From: APNM01 sp040361335
Lineage (GTDB): Bacteria; Pseudomonadota; Gammaproteobacteria; Nevskiales; Salinisphaeraceae
NCBI RefSeq assembly: GCF_040361335.1
Contig: NZ_APNM01000004.1
Span: 62,001-126,000 of the forward strand
DNA: 64,000 nt
Direction: 5' to 3'
The position numbers and the translations under genes were made by a program. Numbering within the stretch: position 1 is the stretch's first letter; each line of letters starts with the position of its first letter. Positions 25,241 through 33,732 of the stretch are shown here, piece after piece. The notes below the pieces were generated by a model. The model was not told the DNA's origin, made no database searches, and saw only the letters and a program-made list of their open reading frames with translations.

Positions 25241-26013
25241 GCGACTACATCGAGATCGAAGACGCCATCCCCATGGCCGGCCTCCGGGTTGTGCTGACGC
25301 CCGGCATCCCGGCCCCGTGGAGCGAATCGGCCAAGGCCGTCCTGCACGTCAAGGGGCTGGATTACGTCCGGGCGCGCCAGGATATCCTCGGCGACAACCC
25401 GGCCCTGCGCCGCTGGACCGGCCAGACCAGCGCCCCGGTCATCGCCTGGAACGACGAGCCGCCGCTGACCCACTGGCTGGAGCAATTGCATCTGCTGGAA
25501 CGGCTGGCGCCGGAGCCGCGGCTGCTGCCCGCGGACTTCGACGAGCGGCTGACGGTGGTCGGGCTCGCCAACGAGATACTCGGCGGCGACGGCTTCATCT
25601 GGCACCGCCGGCACATCATGGTGCGGGACTTCACCACGCCGGACCGCGACCCCGAGACCCGCGCCATGTTCACGGCCCTGGGCGAGAAATACTGCTACGG
25701 CCCCGAAGCCGCCGCGGCCGCGCCGCATCGCTGCGCGGAGATCCTGCGGCACCTCGCGGCGCGACTCGAACGCCAGAAGGCACGCGGCAGCGACTACCTG
25801 GTCGGCGACGACCTCACGGCCGTCGACCTCTACTGGGCCTGCGCCGCGACCCTACTCCGGCCGTTGCCGCACGCGGACTGCCCGATGCCCGACTTGATCC
25901 GCGAGGTGTACACCAACACCGACCCGGTCATCGAGGCCGCGGCCGACCCCACCCTGCTGGAACACCGGGACCGCATCTACGAGCGCTATCTGGCGTTGCC
26001 GATCGACTTCTGA
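25237..26013 (+). CDS. GST-like protein (thioredoxin-like plus GST C-terminal domain)
   Basis: 258 residues. The N-terminal part (LRVVLTPGIPAPWSESAKAVLHVKGLDYV, TSAPVIAWNDEPP) is a divergent GST-N fold and the C-terminal helical part ends with YLVGDDLTAVDLYWA, the family's N-capping box. The usual catalytic Ser/Cys position is not obvious, so catalytic activity is uncertain. Starts in an ATGA overlap with the VOC gene; converges on the LysE gene with a 15-nt gap. Confidence 0.75.
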   Translation: MSDYIEIEDAIPMAGLRVVLTPGIPAPWSESAKAVLHVKGLDYVRARQDILGDNPALRRWTGQTSAPVIAWNDEPPLTHWLEQLHLLERLAPEPRLLPADFDERLTVVGLANEILGGDGFIWHRRHIMVRDFTTPDRDPETRAMFTALGEKYCYGPEAAAAAPHRCAEILRHLAARLERQKARGSDYLVGDDLTAVDLYWACAATLLRPLPHADCPMPDLIREVYTNTDPVIEAAADPTLLEHRDRIYERYLALPIDF

Positions 26014-26028
26014 TCCGGCACGACCGGA

Positions 26029-26676
26029 TCAGCCACCGGCGGGATCGCCGATCGCGGCCGCGATGACGAGCCAGCACCCGGCGCCGACCATGACCGCGGC
26101 CGCCAACCCGGCCATGGCACGCCCCGCCTCGCCGCCCAGACGCGCGCCGGCCCGGTCCGCCGCATAGGCGTAACCGAGCTTCACGCCCCCGACCGCGCAC
26201 AGGGTGATGACGGCCACCGCGCCGACATCCAGGGCCGTGAGCGCATCCAGGTCGAGGAAGGCCGGCAGGAAGCCGAGGTAGAACAGCACCGCCTTCTGGT
26301 CGCCCAGGGTCAGCAACAGGCCGGTCAAAAAGCTGCCGGCGAGCGAGGTGCCGTCGCTTTCGCCCCGGCCGGGACCCCGCGATCGGGCCCGCCACTGACG
26401 CACGCCGAGCCAGACCAGGTAGCCGCCGGCGGCATACTCGACCAGAACGAAGGCGTCGCCCAGCGCCGCCACCAGCAGCACCAACCCGAACACCGCCAGC
26501 AGGATGAACAGGATGTCCGCCGCCACGATCCCCAGCGCGGTCGCGGCACCGTGCACGAAGCCGGCACTCGCCGCCCGCGCGGTGACCGCCAGCACGCTGA
26601 CGCTGGGCACGGCCGCCAGCACCGCCATGGCGGCGAACAGTGCGGCGACATTGCCGGGTTGGAGACTGGTTGCCAT
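26029..26676 (-). CDS. LysE/RhtB family exporter
   Basis: 215-residue inner-membrane protein with about six TM helices. The family pattern GAATALGIVAADILFILLAVFGL follows the first helix, AAGGYLVWLGVRQWRAR closes helix three, and TLGDQKAVLFYLGFLPAF is the counterpart of the NPK block. Such proteins export amino acids or related small molecules; substrate unknown. I use the ATG at 26676 (AGGG upstream); a GTG at 26682 is also possible. Confidence 0.83.
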   Translation of the reverse strand: MATSLQPGNVAALFAAMAVLAAVPSVSVLAVTARAASAGFVHGAATALGIVAADILFILLAVFGLVLLVAALGDAFVLVEYAAGGYLVWLGVRQWRARSRGPGRGESDGTSLAGSFLTGLLLTLGDQKAVLFYLGFLPAFLDLDALTALDVGAVAVITLCAVGGVKLGYAYAADRAGARLGGEAGRAMAGLAAAVMVGAGCWLVIAAAIGDPAGG

Positions 26677-26697
26677 GATCACCCTGCCTGACGCCGC

Positions 26698-26961
26698 TCA
26701 GCGTCGCCGATAGACATGCCTGCGGTGACCGACCTTGACCACGGTCACCACCAGGGTCTCGTCCACGATCTCGTAGACGATGCGATAGACCTCCTGCCGG
26801 ACGCGATAGCGTTCCAGGCCCGAGAGCTTTTCGCAGCCCGACGGGCGGGGCTCGTCGCGCAGGGCTTCGATACGTCGCAGGATGCGGGCGACATCCTCGT
26901 TGGGGATCGGGCGCAGATCCTTGGCGACGGATTTCCTGAAGACCAGTCTATAGCTTGCCAT
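26698..26961 (-). CDS. RelE/ParE-family toxin
   Basis: 87 residues with the RelE fold pattern: YRLVFRKSVAKDLRPIP, a helix with IEALRDEPRPSGCEKLSG, then RYRVRQEVYRIVYEIVDE and the C-terminal VVKVGHRRHVYRR. RelE-type proteins cut mRNA at the ribosome. Its start overlaps the antitoxin gene by 14 bases, the usual arrangement. Confidence 0.87.
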   Translation of the reverse strand: MASYRLVFRKSVAKDLRPIPNEDVARILRRIEALRDEPRPSGCEKLSGLERYRVRQEVYRIVYEIVDETLVVTVVKVGHRRHVYRRR

Positions 26962-27181
26962 GAGCCTTGAGGTCCTTGAGCAGGGCCTCGTAGGTCATGG
27001 CGGGCTCGGCAACGCGGTCCTCGAAGGCCGCCAGGTCTTCCTGATCCTCGGCGAGAGCCGCCCGGACCGCCTCGTTGACGATATCCGAGATCGACCGGTG
27101 GGCATGCGCCGCCTTCAGACGCAGCGCCGCGTGCAATTCGGGCTCGAAATAGACGGTGGCGCGCTTCGAAGGTTCACTCAT
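26948..27181 (-). CDS. Antitoxin, ribbon-helix-helix type
   Basis: 77 residues. The N-terminus (KRATVYFEPELHAALRLKAA, then HRSISDIVNEAVRAAL) is a ribbon-helix-helix DNA-binding domain; the acidic C-terminal tail should wrap the toxin. I start at the ATG at 27181 (MSEPSKRATVYF); an upstream in-frame start adds 18 unlikely residues. Upstream, CAAAACGTCAAGACGTCTCG near 27233 holds the palindrome-like AAACGTC/AAGACGTC, a possible operator. Confidence 0.85.
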   Translation of the reverse strand: MSEPSKRATVYFEPELHAALRLKAAHAHRSISDIVNEAVRAALAEDQEDLAAFEDRVAEPAMTYEALLKDLKAHGKL

Positions 27182-27268
27182 GGCAATGACGCGATCCCGG
27201 ATTGGTCGAACATGAGCTAAGCACTCGGACGTCAAAACGTCAAGACGTCTCGCCTATCCATTCATGTA

Positions 27269-27718
27269 TCAGGCGTGCCGTGTCAGCAGGCGATCGAGGT
27301 TGTTGGCGAAGTCCTGGCGCTCGCGCTGGCCCAACGCCGGCGGGCCGCCGGTGTGGATGCCGCTGCCGCGCAGGGTGTCCATGAAGTCGCGCATGTTCAG
27401 GCGCGCGCGGATGGTGTCCGGCGAGTACAGCTCGCCGCGCGGGCTGAGGGCGTGGGCGCCCTTCTCGATGGCCTCGGCGGCCAGCGGGATGTCCGCCGTG
27501 ATCACCAGATCGCCGGCGGTCAGCCGGCGCACGATCTCGTTGTCGGCCACGTCGAAGCCGGCGGCCACCTGGAGGGCGTCGATACGGCCGCCACGCGGCA
27601 CCCGGATGGGCTGGTTGGCCACCAGGGTCATGGGCACGCCGGTGCGGGTGGCGGCGCGGAACAGGATTTCCCGGATCGCCACCGGGCAGGCGTCGGCATC
27701 GACCCAGATTTTCATCAT
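27269..27718 (-). CDS. DUF188 (YaiI/YqxD) family protein
   Basis: 149 residues, full length for the family. Hallmarks are the N-terminal KIWVDADACPVAIREIL, the central VTADIPLAAEAIEKGAHALSPRGELY and the C-terminal helix. The fold is PIN-like with conserved acidic residues, but a function is not established. Two adjacent ATG codons open it (27718 and 27715), with GAGG just before. The frame stays open upstream only as a shadow of the TonB receptor gene. Confidence 0.88.
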   Translation of the reverse strand: MMKIWVDADACPVAIREILFRAATRTGVPMTLVANQPIRVPRGGRIDALQVAAGFDVADNEIVRRLTAGDLVITADIPLAAEAIEKGAHALSPRGELYSPDTIRARLNMRDFMDTLRGSGIHTGGPPALGQRERQDFANNLDRLLTRHA

Positions 27719-27738
27719 GCCTCGTTCGGATCGGGCGC

Positions 27739-29964
27739 CTATCCGGCGCCGGGCTGCCACTCCAATCCTACACCGATGGTGCGCGGCTCGCCGTAGCGCC
27801 GCGCGGTGCGGCCATCGCTGGTGAGCTGCCCCTGGATGTTGTCGTCGTCGGTCAGGTTCCGCCCGAAGGCGAACAGCTTGAGATTCGGCAGGCATTCGTA
27901 TGCGACGCGGGCATTGACCAGGGTGCGGGCGGGGACCAGCCGGTCGTCGGTGTTGGAAGGGTCGCTGTAGAACTCCTCCACGCGCTGCACGGCGACCTGC
28001 CCCTCCCAGCCGTGCCACGGCAGCAGGGCGATACCGACGGTGGCCGTGTAGTCCGGCGCGTAGGGGAACTCGTTGCCGGCGTAGTCCTCGCCCTGGTTCA
28101 CGAATTCGTCGAACTCGGTGTCGAGAACGCCCAGCGATGCGAAGGTTTCCAGGCTCGGCGCGAAACGCCAGACCAGCTCGGTCTCGGCACCAAGGAAATG
28201 CGAGCTGCCGGCGTTGGTCGTGATGGTGTAGAAGCTGGTGCTGTCCCCGATCTGGACCTGCTGATCCTCCCAGTCGGTATAGAAGACGTTGACGTTCGCC
28301 CGCAGCGAGTCGCGCAGCCAGCGGGTGCGCAGGGCCAACTCCACGGTCCGGGTCTCCTCGGGGTCGAAGATGCTGACGTCGCCGCCGAAGAAGCTGACGC
28401 TGGTGCCGCCGGAGCGGTAACCCTCCTGGTAGGTCAGGGAGATGCTATGCGGGTCCAGGAACGACCAGGTCAGGCCGATCTTGGGCAGCAGCACCGAGAA
28501 ATCCTCCTTCTCGCGGACATCGTAGTCGGAGGGCACGAAGCCCTGGTCGGCGAGGATGTCGGCGATGCCGTCCGGCAGCGTGTACGGCGGCAGGATGCCG
28601 GGCGGCAGTAACGCGCGAAGATCGGCGGGCAACCGCGGGGAATCGGTCGGTACCTGCAGGGCCACATCGAAATCCGCGCGCGCCCGGTTGCGGGTCCGCT
28701 CGTGGTTCCAGCGCAGACCCAGGGTCAGGCGCCAATTTTCGGCGAAGTCCCAGTCCATCTCGGTGAACGGGGCGATGGTCTCGATGTTGTCCCCGGCGTC
28801 CACCACGCCCGACAGCACGGCAAGGCCGCCCGCGGCCGGCACGCCCTGGCCGTCGTTTACCAGACCATCGTCCGTATCCTCGTAGTACAGCCCGAACACG
28901 CCGCGCAGGCGGTCGTAGTCGAAGTTCAGCCGCAACTCCTGCGAGAAGCGTTCCTCCAACTGATCGAACACGGAGAAGCCGCCGTCCGCCTCGGTACGAT
29001 CGAAATCCGCGGTGCGGAAACCGTCGCCGTCGATCCAGCCGGTGATCGCGGTCAGGTCGTAGTGCCGGCCGAGCAGCAGGGTCTGCTTGAGGCTGTAGAT
29101 GTCGGCCTCATAGGTCTCGTTGTAGCGGACATTGGCGCTGGCGGTGCGCTCGCCGTAGGTGACGTCGAACAGCGTGTCGCCGAACTCGTTGTCGCCGTGC
29201 GTCACCGACAGCTCGGCACGGTAGCCGGGCCAGGCGTCCGGCGCCAGGATCAGCTTGAGGCGCTCGGTGCGCAGATCCTTGCGGCCGGCGTCGCCACGAT
29301 CGAGGGTGACGTTACGGATATCACCGCGGTCGTAGTAATCGTTGAACGCGACCCGGAACATGAGCTGGTCGCCGACCAGCGGTCCGCCGCCGGCGAAGGC
29401 GTACTGGTGACTGTCGTGCGAGATATCGGCGACCTTGGCATGGGCATCCCAGTAGGACGCCGGGTCCTCGCTCTCCATGAACACCGCGCCGGCCAGGCTG
29501 TTGCGGCCCTGCGAGGTGGACTGTGGCCCGCGCACCACCTCGACGCGCTGCAGGTCGAAGGTGCCCATCGGTCCGGCGAACTGCGCGGCGCGCGACGTCA
29601 GCGCCACCCCGTCCAGGTAGACGCTTATGGTTTCGCCCTCGCCGGCGATGCCGCTCTGTGGGATGCCGCGGATGGCGATCTCGTGATCGCTGCCCAAGCG
29701 CACCACATTGGCGTAGCGGGACACGATCTCGTGCATGGTGCGATCCGAGGACGACGCCAGGTCCTCCTCGGTGGCCACCGCCACGCTGGCGGCGGACTCG
29801 GAGACCGTGCGTCCCAGCTTGTCGCCGGAGACCGTGATCGGGTCCAGGCGCTGGACCCCGTCGTCGTCCCGCGCCCACGCCGCGTTCGGCAGGATAAGAC
29901 CCACGGCAACGACCAAACCCCAAACGACTGGAGCCGCCGTCGGCCCCGTTCCCATTCGACTCAT
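27739..29964 (-). CDS. TonB-dependent outer-membrane receptor
   Basis: 741 residues: a signal peptide (hydrophobic stretch about 14-28 ending AAWA), a TonB-box-like segment (LDPITVSGDK), a plug domain (about 50-170, with IRGIPQSG and VEVVRGPQSTSQGRNSLAGAV) and a 22-strand barrel ending in a short hydrophobic tail (GVGLEW). Such receptors import iron chelates, cobalamin, haem or sugars with energy from TonB. No siderophore genes lie nearby, so the ligand is open. A weak Fur-like inverted repeat stands upstream. It ends only 20 nt before the DUF188 gene. Confidence 0.9.
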   Translation of the reverse strand: MSRMGTGPTAAPVVWGLVVAVGLILPNAAWARDDDGVQRLDPITVSGDKLGRTVSESAASVAVATEEDLASSSDRTMHEIVSRYANVVRLGSDHEIAIRGIPQSGIAGEGETISVYLDGVALTSRAAQFAGPMGTFDLQRVEVVRGPQSTSQGRNSLAGAVFMESEDPASYWDAHAKVADISHDSHQYAFAGGGPLVGDQLMFRVAFNDYYDRGDIRNVTLDRGDAGRKDLRTERLKLILAPDAWPGYRAELSVTHGDNEFGDTLFDVTYGERTASANVRYNETYEADIYSLKQTLLLGRHYDLTAITGWIDGDGFRTADFDRTEADGGFSVFDQLEERFSQELRLNFDYDRLRGVFGLYYEDTDDGLVNDGQGVPAAGGLAVLSGVVDAGDNIETIAPFTEMDWDFAENWRLTLGLRWNHERTRNRARADFDVALQVPTDSPRLPADLRALLPPGILPPYTLPDGIADILADQGFVPSDYDVREKEDFSVLLPKIGLTWSFLDPHSISLTYQEGYRSGGTSVSFFGGDVSIFDPEETRTVELALRTRWLRDSLRANVNVFYTDWEDQQVQIGDSTSFYTITTNAGSSHFLGAETELVWRFAPSLETFASLGVLDTEFDEFVNQGEDYAGNEFPYAPDYTATVGIALLPWHGWEGQVAVQRVEEFYSDPSNTDDRLVPARTLVNARVAYECLPNLKLFAFGRNLTDDDNIQGQLTSDGRTARRYGEPRTIGVGLEWQPGAG

Positions 29965-30042
29965 GCTTCCCCCACGCTCCCGTCGTGACGCCGCCGCGGT
30001 CGCCGGCCCGAATCGGGGGGAAGCTTATATGATTTGAATATG

Positions 30043-30061
30043 AATGAGAAGTTGTCGCATT
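30043..30061. promoter_or_regulatory. Possible Fur-like operator before the TonB receptor
   Basis: AATGAGA, 5 nt, TCGCATT form a near-perfect inverted repeat (one mismatch) 79 nt upstream of the receptor start, inside an AT-rich stretch that also contains CATATTCAAATCATATAAG on the coding strand. The half-site resembles Fur boxes of other gammaproteobacteria, but the match is partial. Confidence 0.25.
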
Positions 30062-30070
30062 TGCATTGGG

Positions 30071-30472
30071 TCAGTCGGCTGGTCCGCGATAACGCGTCCA
30101 GTCGTCCTCGATGTCGTACCACGGCGCCTTGTAGGCCACGTAGATGTGGTAGCGCTCGCGCACGTCCGCCAGGGGCGTATCCAGGGTGCCGATGCGCAGG
30201 CGTTTGACCTCGGGCATGTCGTCGCGGGCACTGTAGATCGGGCTGCCGCACTCGCCGCAGAACACCCGTGCCTTGCCGGGCGTGGCCCGGTAGCTCTTGA
30301 GCGATTCACCGCCCGCGACAATCCGGAAGTCGGCGGCGCGGATCGGTGTGACCGCGGCGAAGGCCGTGCCCTGGGCCTTGCGGCACTGGCCGCAGTGGCA
30401 CAGGGATATCTCGTCCAGCGTGCCGTCGTACTCGTAGCGCACGCGCCCGCACAGGCAGCTTCCTCGATGCAT
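30071..30472 (-). CDS. GFA (glutathione-dependent formaldehyde-activating-like) family protein
   Basis: 133 residues with two zinc sites built from cysteines: GSCLCGRVRYEYDG, then LCHCGQCRKAQG, and CGECGSPIYS. The family fold binds zinc and often acts on glutathione adducts, but most members have no proven reaction. The ATG at 30472 (MHRGSCLCG) fits the family N-terminus; an in-frame ATG 42 nt upstream adds unrelated residues. Confidence 0.88.
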   Translation of the reverse strand: MHRGSCLCGRVRYEYDGTLDEISLCHCGQCRKAQGTAFAAVTPIRAADFRIVAGGESLKSYRATPGKARVFCGECGSPIYSARDDMPEVKRLRIGTLDTPLADVRERYHIYVAYKAPWYDIEDDWTRYRGPAD

Positions 30473-30608
30473 GTCGGCGCTCCGTCGATGCCATGATCCT
30501 GCCGGAATCGTCATCGTCCCGGACGACGACCGGCCCCGTCATTGCGCCAGGTCAAGAAATCGTGGCGCGGCGACCTCAAAATAGCCGATAGTCTCCGGAG
30601 TGCGCGAC

Positions 30609-31976
30609 ATGACCCCCGCTATGACCGACAACACCACCGTCCCGGCACCGACCTGGCCCGTCCATCGCCTCGCCGGGCGTCTCAAGCACCTGCTGCGCGA
30701 ACGCCTCTGGGCGCAGGTGCTGACGGCCATGGCGCTGGGCATCGCGGCGGGTCTGGCCCTGGGCCCGGAAGCGGCGCTGGTGGCGCCCGGCACGGCGGCC
30801 CTGATCACGAGTTGGCTGGCCCTGCCCGGCTACGTGTTCCTGGCCCTGGTGCAGATGATCGTGATCCCCCTGGTGGTCACGTCGATCATGCTGGGCATGG
30901 CCTCCAGCGAGGACATGGCCTCCCTGCGCAGCACGGGCCTGCGGGCGGGCCTGTTCTTCCTGGCGACCACCCTGGCGGCGGTACTGATCGGCATGGCCGT
31001 GGCGCTTACCATCCAACCCGGCCTGCACGTCGATGCCGCCAGCTTGCAGGCGGACTTGCGGCCGGCGGCCGATGCCGTGACACCGGTCGCTGTACCCGCC
31101 GGTATCGCGTTCTCCGACCTGCCCGGCCACATCTCGGCGCTGATCCCCACCAACCCGCTCAAGGCCGGACTGGAACAGAACATGATGCAGGTCGTGGTGT
31201 TCGCGGTCCTGATCGGCATCGCCCTGGTGAACCTGCCCGCCCAGCACCGCAAGCCCCTGCTCGACCTGCTGGCCGCGATCCAGGAGATCACCATGGTGGT
31301 GGTCCGCTGGGCGATGCTGCTGGTGCCATTCGCGGTATTCGGCCTACTCACCCAGATCACCACGCGGCTGGGCCTGAATGCCCTGTTCGGCATGGGCCTG
31401 TACGTGTTCACGGTGGTCCTGGGCCTGCTGTTGGCCCTGGCGATGTATCTGGCGGTCTACCGGCTGTTCTCCGGCAGGGGCGTGCGCCACTTCCTGCGGG
31501 CGGTCCGGGACGTGCAGCTCCTGGCCTTCTCCACCTCCAGCTCGGCGGCGGTGATGCCCCTGACCATGCAGACCGCCGAGGCCCGGCTGGGCGTGAGCCA
31601 GGCGACCGCGCGCTTCGTCATCCCCCTGGGCACGACCATCAACATGGCCGGCACCGCCCTCTACCAGACGGTGGCGACCCTGTTCCTGGCCCAGGTCTTC
31701 GGGGTCGAAATCGGCCTGGCCGGCCTGGCGCTGCTGGTATCGCTGGCCGTCGGCGCCTCGATCGGCTCGCCGGGCACGCCCGGCGTGGGCATCGTGATCC
31801 TGTCGATGCTGCTGGGCAGCGTCGGCATCCCCGCCGCCGGCCTGGCGCTGGTGGTCGGCGTGGATCGCATCCTCGACATGTGCCGGACCACCGTCAACGT
31901 CACCGGCGACCTGATCGCGGCGAGCCTGCTGGACCGGCCGGAAGCAACGGCGGCTCCCGCTCGCGTCGACGCCTAG
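30609..31976 (+). CDS. Dicarboxylate/amino acid:cation symporter (SDF family)
   Basis: 455-residue glutamate-transporter-fold protein. HP1 is represented by STSSSAAVMPLTMQ, TM7 by PLGTTINMAGTALYQ and HP2 by GSPGTPGVGIVI. In the family TM7 reads NMDGT, where the Asp helps bind a sodium ion; here it is NMAGT, which suggests altered ion coupling. An insert between TM3 and TM4 (about residues 130-160) follows the family pattern. The start at 30609 is preceded by CCGGAG at 9 nt. Confidence 0.87.
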   Translation: MTPAMTDNTTVPAPTWPVHRLAGRLKHLLRERLWAQVLTAMALGIAAGLALGPEAALVAPGTAALITSWLALPGYVFLALVQMIVIPLVVTSIMLGMASSEDMASLRSTGLRAGLFFLATTLAAVLIGMAVALTIQPGLHVDAASLQADLRPAADAVTPVAVPAGIAFSDLPGHISALIPTNPLKAGLEQNMMQVVVFAVLIGIALVNLPAQHRKPLLDLLAAIQEITMVVVRWAMLLVPFAVFGLLTQITTRLGLNALFGMGLYVFTVVLGLLLALAMYLAVYRLFSGRGVRHFLRAVRDVQLLAFSTSSSAAVMPLTMQTAEARLGVSQATARFVIPLGTTINMAGTALYQTVATLFLAQVFGVEIGLAGLALLVSLAVGASIGSPGTPGVGIVILSMLLGSVGIPAAGLALVVGVDRILDMCRTTVNVTGDLIAASLLDRPEATAAPARVDA

Positions 31977-31988
31977 CCGGCCGGCGGA

Positions 31989-32017
31989 TGTCGATCCGCC
32001 CGCCGCCCGGACGACTA
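31989..32017 (+). promoter_or_regulatory. Candidate ECF42-type promoter, first DGPF gene
   Basis: TGTCGA at 31989-31994 and CGACTA at 32012-32017, with a 17-nt spacer, stand 34 nt before the first YCII/DGPF gene. The same two boxes with the same spacer occur at 33733-33761. The sequences agree with the TGTCGA/CGA pattern reported for ECF42 sigma factors as I recall it. Confidence 0.65.
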
Positions 32018-32051
32018 TGGCGTGACACCCCATCCACGCCGGGGAGGCGCC

Positions 32052-32417
32052 ATGAAATACCTGTGTCTGGTCTACGGCGACGAGACGGCACTGCGCGAGG
32101 CCGCGGACAGCCCACGGGACGGCGAGTGCCTGGCCTGTGACGAGGCGCTCCGCGACAGCGGGCACCTGATCGCCAGCGAGGCGCTTGCCCCCGTGCACAC
32201 GGCCACGACCGTGCGCGTGCGCCGTGGCGATGCCTCGGTCACCGACGGTCCGTTCGCCGAGACCAAGGAACAGCTCGCCGGTTTCCTGCTGATCGACGCC
32301 CGCGACCTCAACGAGGCGATACGCGTGGCCGCCCGCATCCCGGCGGCCCGCGTCGGCGGCGTCGAGATCCGGCCGGTGCGGCGTCTCGATACGGCGTCCC
32401 GGCCCATGGCGGGCTGA
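32052..32417 (+). CDS. YCII/DGPF-domain protein 1
   Basis: 121 residues. It begins MKYLCLVYGDE and carries the name-giving motif DGPFAETKEQLAGFLLID, ending VGGVEIRPV. The fold is a ferredoxin-like alpha/beta barrel; the biochemical role of DGPF proteins is unknown, but they are regularly encoded beside ECF42 sigma factors, as here. The ATG at 32052 follows GGGGAGGCGCC; an ATG at 32022 would overlap the promoter leader. First gene after the first candidate ECF42 promoter. Confidence 0.9.
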   Translation: MKYLCLVYGDETALREAADSPRDGECLACDEALRDSGHLIASEALAPVHTATTVRVRRGDASVTDGPFAETKEQLAGFLLIDARDLNEAIRVAARIPAARVGGVEIRPVRRLDTASRPMAG

Positions 32418-32420
32418 GCC

Positions 32421-32570
32421 ATGTGCCCCGCCTGCCTGACCACGGTGGTCCTCTGGGCGGCCGGCGCCGGCTCCGCCGGCGGCCTGGGCTGGCTCGTGCT
32501 GCGCCGACCGCGCGCCGGCGCCCCGGCCATCACCGACCGCGACCAGGAGACCCGCCATGGACCGGAATAG
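32421..32570 (+). CDS. Small MCPAC membrane protein
   Basis: 49 residues: MCPACLTT, a single TM helix (about 8-27, VVLWAAGAGSAGGLGWLVL) and a polar tail. The N-terminal C-x2-C next to a helix rich in Ala/Gly is a recurring feature of tiny proteins I recall seeing next to similar genes. It starts 3 nt after the first YCII stop and overlaps the next gene by 14 nt, so it is embedded in the operon. Function unknown. Confidence 0.6.
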   Translation: MCPACLTTVVLWAAGAGSAGGLGWLVLRRPRAGAPAITDRDQETRHGPE

Positions 32571-32943
32571 TCCGCCCCGCATCCACCTCCGTGAAACCCG
32601 GCCGGCCGGTCGCCGCGCCCCGCCCGAGCGCGGAACGACATCCGACCGCCCGGGCGACCTCGCCACCGCGGAGCGCCGGCTGATCGACGTGGCTGTCCTC
32701 GCCGCCCTGGGCGAACAGGCCGCGCCGCGACTGCGGCGGTACGTCGCGGCGGCCCGCCGGGACGGGGCCAGCCGCGAGGCGATCGCCGGGGCGATCTGGC
32801 GCGTCGGTCTCCATGCCGGCCTGCCGGCGGCCGTCGAGAGCCTGCACGCGGCCCTGGATGTCTTCGACGCCGAGCTGGGCGGACACGTACCGCCGGAACC
32901 GGCTATGCTGCGGTCCCGGCGGGACGATCGCGAGGGAACGTGA
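32557..32943 (+). CDS. Carboxymuconolactone-decarboxylase-like (AhpD fold) protein
   Basis: 128 residues. After a 40-residue Pro/Arg-rich N-terminus comes an all-helical domain (RLIDVAVLAALG, YVAAARRDGASREAIAGAIW, HAGLPAAVESLHAAL) that follows the CMD/AhpD layout. The C-x-x-C of the redox-active AhpD members is absent, so peroxidase activity is not expected. The start at 32557 follows CAGGAGACCCGCC. Its stop overlaps the next gene's GTG start. Confidence 0.6.
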   Translation: MDRNSPPRIHLRETRPAGRRAPPERGTTSDRPGDLATAERRLIDVAVLAALGEQAAPRLRRYVAAARRDGASREAIAGAIWRVGLHAGLPAAVESLHAALDVFDAELGGHVPPEPAMLRSRRDDREGT

Positions 32944-33308
32944 AATACCTTTGCCTGGCCTACGAACGCGAGAGCGATCTCGCTGGACTGTCGCACAATG
33001 AATGGGACGCCCTGCGCCGGGAGACCCTGGATTACGTCGAGGCCCTGCGCGCGAGCGGCCATCTGGTCGACACCCATGCCCTGAAGAGCGCGACCACCGC
33101 GACGACCCTGCGGGTGCGCGGCGGCGAGCTCTCGGCCACCGACGGCCCCTTCGCCGAGACCAAGGAACAGCTCGGCGGCTACTTCCTGATCGAGGCCGCG
33201 GACTTCGAGGAGGCCGTGCGCATCGCCTCGCGCTGGCCCTCGGCGCGCATCGGCGGCATCGAGGTGCGGCCGGTCGAGGAGACCCTGCCCGAGGACGGAC
33301 GTTACTAG
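32940..33308 (+). CDS. YCII/DGPF-domain protein 2
   Basis: 122 residues with a GTG start that overlaps the upstream stop (GTGA). It has the N-terminus VKYLCLAYERE and the DGPFAETKEQLGGYFLIEA motif, ending IGGIEVRPVEE. It is clearly paralogous to the first and third copies; the middle of the protein (residues 20-45) is the most diverged part. Confidence 0.9.
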   Translation: MKYLCLAYERESDLAGLSHNEWDALRRETLDYVEALRASGHLVDTHALKSATTATTLRVRGGELSATDGPFAETKEQLGGYFLIEAADFEEAVRIASRWPSARIGGIEVRPVEETLPEDGRY

Positions 33309-33321
33309 TCAGGAGGACACC

Positions 33322-33666
33322 ATGAAGTATCTGTGCCTGGTTTACGGCGAGGAAGACAAGCTCCACGCCCTGCCGGACAGTCCCGACGACACCGAATGCC
33401 AGGGCTATGTCGACGCCCTCGCCCGCGACGGCCGCATGCTCGCCGCCGAGGCGCTGGCGCCGGTGTCCACCGCGGTCACCGTGCGCGTGCGCGACGGCCG
33501 GACCACGACCACGGACGGCCCCTTCGCGGAGACCAAGGAACAGCTCGCCGGCTTCTACCTGATCGAGGCCGCCGACCTGGACGAGGCCGCGCGGCTGGCC
33601 GCCGGCATCCCGCCGGCCCGGGTCGGCTGCGTCGAGGTGCGCCCGGTGCGGACGCTCGACGTGTAG
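33322..33666 (+). CDS. YCII/DGPF-domain protein 3
   Basis: 114 residues, closest to copy 1 (MKYLCLVYGEEDKL, DGPFAETKEQLAGFYLIEA, VGCVEVRPVRTLDV). Preceded by GTCAGGAGGACACC, an excellent Shine-Dalgarno. It closes the first sub-block; a 127-nt gap with the second candidate ECF42 promoter follows. Confidence 0.91.
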   Translation: MKYLCLVYGEEDKLHALPDSPDDTECQGYVDALARDGRMLAAEALAPVSTAVTVRVRDGRTTTTDGPFAETKEQLAGFYLIEAADLDEAARLAAGIPPARVGCVEVRPVRTLDV

Positions 33667-33732
33667 GCCCGGCCGAAACGGGGCCAGACACCGATAAAGT
33701 TTGCATCGGCATGCGCCGGTTCGGTCACGGCC

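Noticed and set aside
27269..28018. 249-residue version of the DUF188 gene
   Set aside because: The first 100 residues are the opposite-frame shadow of the TonB receptor end; the family starts at KIWVDADACP.
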